In this document: positions 13,401 through 22,400 of the stretch, piece after piece
Position numbering within the stretch: the stretch's first letter is position 1
Layout: every line of letters begins with the position of its first letter
Origin: Symbiodinium natans
Taxonomy: Eukaryota; Sar; Dinophyceae; Suessiales; Symbiodiniaceae
Direction: 5' to 3'
Assembly (NCBI GenBank): GCA_905221605.1
Contig: CAJNDS010002168.1
Coordinates: 360,233 to 424,232, forward strand
DNA length: 64,000 bases
Translations under genes and position numbers: made by a program
Notes under the pieces: generated by a model
Told to the model about the DNA's origin: nothing
Databases searched by the model: none
What the model saw: only the letters and a program-made list of their open reading frames with translations

Positions 13401-16226
13401 CACTGGTGAGCTTGAGCAGCACCTGCGCTCTCCCTGAACTCCGAACCCTAAACCCTAAACCCCTAAACCCTAAACCCTAAACCCCTGAACCCCGAAACCC
13501 CTAACCCCTAAACCCTAAACCCAGGAAGGTCTCAGTGTTGCTGCTGGCCCAGGATGTCTTGGGGAGAGGAAGCTGGGATTCTGTGGCTCGTTTCTTTGGG
13601 AAACTGGGTTGCCCAGTAACCTGGGATTAAACAGGGTGCCCTTTTTTGCTTAAAGGGGTTTATAAGGGAACCTAAACCTACCAAAAAGGGAATAAGGGCA
13701 CTCCTGGGCATCCTAGGAATAGGGTTTCTGGGCGAAGTAATTGTAAAGGGGCCAGAAGGGAATACGAGTAGTAAATATGCCGACCCCTAGATAGGCGTAT
13801 AGGGTTTGCGGTTTTAGCGTTTGCTTTGTGAGGTGTGGTTGCTATGGGCGAGTGGAACGAGCAGAGCGAGAGAGAGGAGACAGACAGAAAGAGCGAGACA
13901 GGGAACTAAAAAAAACACAACCTCAAATGAAGACAAAGCGCCATGTCAACAAAAGACAAACAAAAACACCATTCAAAACAGCAGCGGCGCTCATCTGGTT
14001 CTAGGTGCATATGAGTTTCTTCGGGTTGACGATTGCAAGCCTTCAAACACTATGCGCCCTTCCCCCCCCCCCCTCCAGCAGAAAAAAAACTGAGCCCCCA
14101 TAAGCATAAGATCTAAACCCCGAACCTTAAACCCGAAGCCTGACCTCTAACCTATACACTACATAGATTGGGTTTGGGTTTAGGGTTTAGGGTTTAGGGT
14201 TCAGGGTTCAGGGTTTCGGGTTCAGGGTTCAGGGTTCAGGGTTTAGGGTTTAGGGTTTAGGGTTTAGGTTTCGGGGGTCCTGCTGCCTGGTGTTGGCCAG
14301 TCACGCTGAGCCCTGCGTTTGCGCTGGCTACCTCGGCTGCACAGTTTGAATAGGATGCACGGTCTCGGGGTTTAAGGGATTGGGGTTTTTGGGTCTAGGG
14401 GTTTAGGGACACGCCCTAAGAACCCAAAGCCTACTGTCTTTGTAGGTACATGGATTACAACCCTGTTTAGGATTTTCAGGTAACCCTACTGGGGTAAGGT
14501 TTAGGGTTTCGATTTTAGGGTTCAGGGTTTAACCAACAAAAAATGTTGTGGGTTCTTAAGGTAGGGAGGGTTTGTGAACGACTTGTAGGGTTTTGGAGAG
14601 GCCAGCGATACGTCGGTCTTGGCTTTGGGGCGGGCTGGCTTTAGGCTCTAGAGTTCAAGGCTTAGGGTTTAGCGTTGGGATGTCCCCCCTTCTACGAACA
14701 GCCCTTACCGGGGTGGGGGGGGGGGGGTGGGTTCTATAATCCCTACTAAGGGCTGTTAGTCTAAGGGGGACATCACAAATGTAGGGTTTCAAGCCTGCTT
14801 CCCTTGCAAACATCTATTTGGCACGGCCCTCTCAGCCTTACGGGGCTCAGTTACCCCCCAGCTCTCTAAACTGTCATGATGCCACCAACAAGAAACGACA
14901 AGGCAGCCCATAAGACACCATTCGAGTCTGGCGAGCTGTTTGAGCAGTCTGGAACACTCGCTTTTGGGTGGCATGGGGCCAAGACAACCCCAAGTTCTAA
15001 TCTTCGAGCCTCTTATAGGGTTCTTGACGGAGGGGGGGGGGGGGGGGGTAGGTACTTAGGGAACCTTAGGGAAGCTTAGGGAGCCTTTGGGAGTAATAGT
15101 GAGTATTAGGGATCTCCCTGAATCAAGGCAAGCAAGGCGAGCAACACTCTCGGAGCCGTCATCCTTTTCCCAAGCGCTGAGCCTGCACACTTGAAAGGGC
15201 AGAACCTTCGTTGTTGAGGCAACAGACGCTTTTGTTAGAAGGGGAAGCGGGGCATGTTAGGGTCATAGGGCTCAATTGAATTTACCGGCCCGTGAGTTGA
15301 GGGTGTTTGGGGGTTCAGGGTTGCCTGGTCTCGCCTCAACGCCCGAAACCTGAATCCAACACAACTCGCAGCTTGCTTGCAGGAAGGGGGGGGGAGCCCC
15401 CCAAGCCCTAAACCCTAAACCCTAACCTTCAAACCTGTGTCCCAAACCCTGGAACCCGCAGAAGCCTGGCGGCGGCGGCACCGGCAGCTCCAGGAAGACG
15501 CGGCACCGGCCTATACTTGGAGGTTCAGGGTTTAGGGTTAAGGGTTCAGGGTTTAGGGGTTCATGGTACTTATTAACCCTATGGTAACTGTACTTTGGGA
15601 TGTCCCCCCTGATACTAACCGTCCTTAATGCGATAATCTTGATTAAGGACTGTTAGTAGAAGGGGGAGCATCCGAAACTGTACTTACACCCCAACTATCA
15701 CCAAATTAGGGCACTTAAGGGGCTTATGAGTGGGATATAACTACATAAACCCTAAACCCTAAACCCCAAACCCTAAACCCTAAACCCTGAACCCTAAACC
15801 CTGAACCCTAAACCCCTGATCATGGGTTAACAAGTACCCTGAACCTCCAAGTAGGTGACGTCCCCCAAGTCCCCTGAACAGCTTGTGAGCCCACCTTGGC
15901 AAGAACATATCAAACTGCTTGCAAGGGCTATGCCCTAAACCCTAAACCCTAAACCCTGAACCCTAAGCTCTCTAGGCCTGAGGACCATAACTTGCTTAAA
16001 CTGCAGGAAAGGAGATTCACAACTCAAAGCACAAAACCCTGAACCCCAAGCACCCGAACCCTAAACCCTAAACCCTAAACCCTGAACCCTAAACCCTGAA
16101 CCCCAAGCACCCGAAGCCCAAACTGAAACAACCATGCCGAGCGTCGTGTCTGAGCCATCGTCTGCCTGGATAGGCGTTGCCTGGGCTGATCGATTTTTGG
16201 AACCAAAGCAGGGGCAAGCAAATATG

Positions 16227-16257
<31 letters not shown>

Positions 16258-16385
16258 ATATATATATATGTGTATACACATATATATATATATGTGTATA
16301 TATATATATGTATTCAGATAATATGTATTGTATGTATGTGTATGTATAGGTACGAGAGATCGACAATAGCGTTAAACAAGGAAAA

Positions 16386-16431
<46 letters not shown>

Positions 16432-19400
16432 CATATGTATATATATATATAGGTGTATATATCCATATGTAGATTGGCCAACCCCCACCCACGCCCCAAG
16501 CGTTGACCTACCATCTGTCATTCTGGAAGCATGCTTGGCACCCTCTGGATGTGCCAAGCACATGAGCGCAGCTCATTTGCAAGCTGCGGGTGCATTGGGA
16601 AACGATACTTCGAAGGAATATTGCACGACAAAGGAAGATGAATGGACAAACACAACAAGATGAGAAAACAAAAAAAACAACTAAGGTGCGACTGGTTTCG
16701 GAAAGATCTCGAGGCCTAAGGCTCATAGTTTCCGAAATCACCGAATCGTTGGAAACAGTTCGCAAGCCAACATGTTCCATCAGACTCTTCGTGCTCGAAC
16801 AAAACCCTATACCCCAAAACCCTAGACAAATCTTCCGTTCATTTTGGGACGGACGGGCTTAGGATGCTTAAGGGAACAGGAAAAGAGGCAGGTAAGGAGG
16901 GTGCCATACCAATGAACAAACTAATGCGATGATACATATACATATGTACACGCTAAACCTAAGACGAACCTGGGAATAAAAAAGGATACCCTTTTTGCGT
17001 TGAAGGGGCCTATATGTTGACTTCACATTAGGAATTCCCGCCGCAATTGTAAAATCCAGCTGCCAGAACACAATAATGTAGCCCGCCACAATTATAAAAT
17101 CAAGCCCGGAATATTTGTTTTTTACGGGCGTGGTGCTACTACCTAATACTAAAACTAATAGTACGTCCTACCAGGATTTAGGCGAATATAATTGAGGAGG
17201 CCCTGGCCGGAGAGATTGATCAATCAAGGGGGGGGGGTTTATTAATGCGAAGTCAACATTAAGGGAGCCGCAGCCCCTCCGCGTCCTAGCACTTACTTCT
17301 CACCGATGTATATGCGTGTATGATTTTTTGCATTTACAAATGCAAACGCACACGCAGAGTATACATGCGAATATATATATATATATATATATTATTTACT
17401 TATTTATTTATATTTATATATACTATAGGACTGATATTTGACAAAGAGCCAGAACAAACGACCCATATCACTGCAGGCGCCTGAATCAATATCAGCATCA
17501 TCCCCCAACTTTCAACCTCCCTGTCCTGATATCTACAACTTGCTACCTGGAGTCTCTAATGTAGTTCCTTTTTTGGGTTAGTTATAGGGGTTTCGAGTAT
17601 ACTCCCCCAAAAAAGGTACTACACAGGAGCCCTTAGGTAGCAACCATGAAAAAAGGGGTACCCTGTTTTGAGGTTGGCTTCTTTATTCGGGAACCTAGAA
17701 CCCAAAAAAGAAGGAACAACAAGGGCACCACCGGGCTACCAAGAGAATAAAAGCCACAAAAACAAACAAAACCTAACTTTGAATGGGCAACTCTAAGTCT
17801 GCTGAAATTCGACTTGAAGAGGCCCTAAACCCTAAACCCTACACCCTAAACCCTAAACCCTAAACCCCAAACCCTAAACCCTAAACCCTAAACCCTAAAC
17901 CCTAAACCCTAAACCCTACCCAGCGGCCGGCGGCGATTGAGACATGCGCGGGGTGCCTTTGGGCGTTGGCCTTGGCATTTCCAGCCTCAGGTTGCCAGGT
18001 CTCAAAGTTTAGGGTTCAGGGTTCAGGGTTTAGGGTTTAGGGTTTAGGGTTTAGGGCTAGGTTGTGGAACTTCACGCTTGCGGTGCAGAAATCAGGGTTT
18101 GGGAATAGAATCCAAGGTCCCCATAGCGTAACAATAGTAGGACGTAAAAAAGCAGACACGACAACTTTACATCATCAGTTAGGGTTTGGGTTTAGGGTTT
18201 AGGATTTAGGTTTAGGGTTTAGGATTTAGGCTTTAGGGTTTAGGGGTTAGGGTTTAAGGCTGAGGCTTTCGGGTTTTTACCGTAGACTAACCTGCTTTGC
18301 TCGAAACTCGTGAAATAACATTAGGGTCCAAACCTCAAGAAACAGGGTAACGACAAAGTCAAAAGTCCAAGTTGCCAGAGATCTAGATGGGGCCCATCGT
18401 TCGAGGGGCAGGTTCAGTAACAATCCCAAAGAAAGGTCTCGGGTTCAGGGTTGAGGTTGTAAAGGCCGGTGGTCTCTTTGTCTGCTTCCCTTATACCTTA
18501 ATAGCCCCTAGATGCCCTAATAAGAATCCCCCCTACAAAAAAGAAATCCTACTTAAAGAGACCACCAACCAATGACAACAAAAAAAATATGAGGTTGAGG
18601 GGAGATCAGGCTGCAACCCGAAACCCTAAACCCTAAATGAGGGGAGATCAGACTGCAGCCCAAGTGCAGCTTCTTCTCAAGCGCCCTGGCAAGGGCGTTG
18701 TCGCCCCGCAGCCGTGCTTGCATCAGCTCATGCCTGACGATGTAAGCCCCAAACCCTTAACTCTAAACCCTAAACCCTAAACCCTAAACCCTAAACCCTA
18801 AACCCTAAACCCTAAACCTTCAGGCTCAAGGACCTGGGAGTGGCGCTCGCGGGGGTGTGTGGATGTAAACCCTCTCCAGGGCTTGCCACCATCCATGGTA
18901 ATTGTGCAAACCAGCGAGGTTCAGGCTGTGAAGAAGAGGCTGAGCTTGGGGTTTAGGGTTTAGGGTTTAGGGTTCAGGGTTTAGGGTCTAGGGTTTAGGG
19001 TCTAGGGTCTAGGGTTTAGGGTCTAGGGTCTAGGGTCTAGGGTCTAGGGCTCCCCTTAAAACCTATGAGCCGTCTTTGAAGCTAAAATTTCAACATGCTC
19101 CCTTGAGATTTAATTCGTGTAAACAACAAGCCTTAAGCATCACCAGTGCCGATGCAAACTGGCCCTGGCTACTCGTAGGAGGGTCGGAGGTTAACAGGCG
19201 GGTTTCAGCTTAGATAAGGGCTCCGGTCAGGCAGGAGCACGTGACCGCCATGTGCGATTGAAGACTCTACGCCCTTAACGCTAAACCCTGCTGTTGGGTG
19301 TTGCAGGAAGCCACCAGAACTCTGCCTTGTGCTCAGCACAGACATGAGGTATGGCTTCTAGTATCCTCAAGAGGACGCCTATTGTATACACGCATGCACT

Positions 19401-22400
19401 CACGAATACTGATGAGGGACCCTAAATTACACTCACCAAGAACAGGAACATACACCCATTTTGCTGTGCGCCAGCAGGTCGGGATCTTCGCCGTAACTTA
19501 AAGTCTGACCGACAGACCTCAATGTCTTTGAGGCACTCAGTCCGACTCATTGTTAAAACGAGATGTGGGCGTGCCACAACCGGGGTGTAGTACTTTAATA
19601 GACTAGTAGCTATGTTTTTACTATATATATATATATATATGAGACTCTCTAGACTACATATCATATGTAAGAGTAAAGAATATTCTGGTCAAGCCCCAGG
19701 CGATATCTAAACTTCGCCCAGCGGGTGTGCATCACCCCAGAAAACTCTGCCCAAGTCAGCCAGGAACTCTGCCCTAGGCGACATTGGGGGGGTTGCCGAC
19801 AATAGAGGGTACCTTTCTGGGGGGGATCCCTTTAAGGGGATTCTATTCTATTTGGGGGTGTAAAAGGGGTGTGTAGGGTTTAGGGTTTAGGGTTTAGGGT
19901 TTAGGGTTTAGGGTTTAGGGTTCAGGGTTCAGGATTTAGGGTTCAGGGTTGAGGGTTTAGGTTTTAGGGTTTAGGGTTTAGGACCCCTATTTTGGGGAAA
20001 TGCCCAAATTTGGACGTGGACTGAACAGGCTCTCCGTGGGCTGCACCTTGTGGCCACCATCTCTGCTCACCCAGCAACGTAGAAGGAGTAGTCGTGTATA
20101 CCTTAGTAGGGTCTAGGGTTTAGGGTTTAGGGTTTAGGGTTTAGGGTTAGCCCCGTTAACCATACTGTAATCAGGGCACCCTTTTTCTGGGGGTTGGTAA
20201 CTATTCCAAGGGAACCCAGAAACAAAATCAAGGGTAAAGGGTACCACTGGGCCACCAAGATACTAATGAGCTCCGGCGTCACATGGATTCGTGCCTTGGC
20301 GGATGCCACAGAGTAGATGTCTTTCCAGTCCTCAGATGGTCAGTTCTCTAACATACGGTCCCTTTTGGGGTCCTCACTATAAGGCGGCCCTGCCTAATTT
20401 CGAGCACCCAAAAAAGGACCGTGATTTAGAGAACTGAACAAATGTTCAACTGGGCAACTTGGGTAATAACAAGGGGGAACAGATGCACACGTTTAGCGGG
20501 AACATAGGGCGAGCCCCCCCCCCCCCCAAACAACGAAATCATGCGCCCCTGAAACATCCCAGAGTCGTATTCGGCGCTCTTTTCGCAAGCGAAGGTGTCG
20601 CCGCCCTGTCCAGCGGGTTCCGCGCTCGCACTGTTGACATCCCAGCGCTTTCCCCCTCTGAACTCACTGTCAAAGAGCGCCTCGATGATGGACCGGGCCA
20701 AGCCGAGCGCCCCTAACTTTCCATCTACATATGCAGTGAGGGCCTGGTACATTCCCTTGAGCTGCAAAAGGTTAAAATCCTCCAGCTTCCTTTGGTTGTC
20801 GTACCGGGAACTCCGCACAGCTCTTGGCAACGCCCTGCTGCCTCCCAGTCGATGGGCTGTGCTGGAGGCTGCATCTTGCACCTGACGTGGGCTCAGGGGC
20901 CTGGTCGACTTCAGGTCCGCCTTGCCAGGGGGCGCTGGTGCGCGGATCGACCCAGAAGCCCTGCCATCGGCTCCGACCCCTTCCAAACGACTTGGGCCAC
21001 TCCTCGGCCTGCTTGCGCCCAGGCTCGTGATTGCTCCAGCAGGCGCTGCTTTGCGCACGGGCCCCAGGGCCTTGCCCGCATGTCGCGTCGCCGCTTGTGA
21101 GCGACCTGTGGTAGGCCTGTGTGGGCTCTCCTTGGTGGTAGCTTTGGGTGGCTCGGGCGTCGCCATTGCGAAGCCAATGGCTTGAGCCATGCAGCCCTCT
21201 GTGGGTTTAGGGATAAGGCGTTTAAGGGTTAAGGGTTAAGGGTTAAGGGTTAAGGGTTAAGGGTTAAGGGTTAAGGGTTTAGGGTTGGGGCCTTAGGGTT
21301 TAGGGGTGACGCAGAGACGTGCAAGACCTTGCAAGGCCCTCCACCCAAACCCAACAAGAACAATAAACAAACACGTAGATAATGTAAGCCAATAGCAAAG
21401 ATCGCGGTGCTCCAGCACTTCAACCCCCTACCTGCTTCTTAAACCCCGAGTCCTGAACCCTGAACCCCAAACCTTGGGCCTTGGGCCCTGGAAAGTTTGC
21501 AGCATGCAGTGCATGCAGCAAAAAAGAACCCCACGCATCCCTACAGATCCTAAACCCTGAATCTCAAACCATGAACTAACCCTAAACCCTAAACCCTAAA
21601 CCCTAAACCCTAAACCCGGAAGTTCTTCGACTCAGAGTCGTTTCTGGCCCGCACCCTAAACCTACCCCTTTTCGGGTTTCGGGTTTAGGGTTTCGGAGTT
21701 TAGGGTTTAGGGTTTAGGGTTTCGGAGTTTAGGGTTTAGGGTTTCGGAGTTTAGGGTTTAGGGTTTAGGGCTTCGGAGTTTAGGGTTTAGGGTTAGTTCA
21801 TGGTTTGAGGTTTCATTGTTTAGGCGGAATTCGGTACCTTGTTCACCCCTGCAAAAATCCTGAAGGACTGTATAGGATAAACCGGGTTCTGATCAAGCAA
21901 TAGTACGTCAAAAGGTCACCTATACCCACATATAGTACTTGTGCCGCAATTAGGCATCAAAACCACACTACGACGGGTTTTGGGATGCCTAGGATCAAAA
22001 GAAAGCTGAAAGGAAACACTCTGGGTATTCCCGAAACCCTAAAACCCTACCCTGAAACCTGAACCCTCAACCCCAAACCTTACACGCCTCAAACCCTAAA
22101 CCCAAGACCCTGTCGGCCTCGCTCTTAGATGGGGAAGATCCGGGAAGAAATCCCTCTCGATGAGCGCCTTGGGTGCCGAGCTTCAGCTTCAGGGTTGTCT
22201 GCGCTTTAGGGTTTAGGGTTTAGGGTTTAGGGTTTAGGGTGTACTGGCAGCATTCCCCACACTTAGTTGCTGAGTCCATAAGCCGCCGAAAAATGTACAC
22301 TTTCAGTTCCATAGGGATTTTAGAATCCCAAAAACTCTAAAGTGTAGTTATTCAGCTGCTAAGCACAACGATAGTATAAGTGCACCCTCTGGGAAACCCT

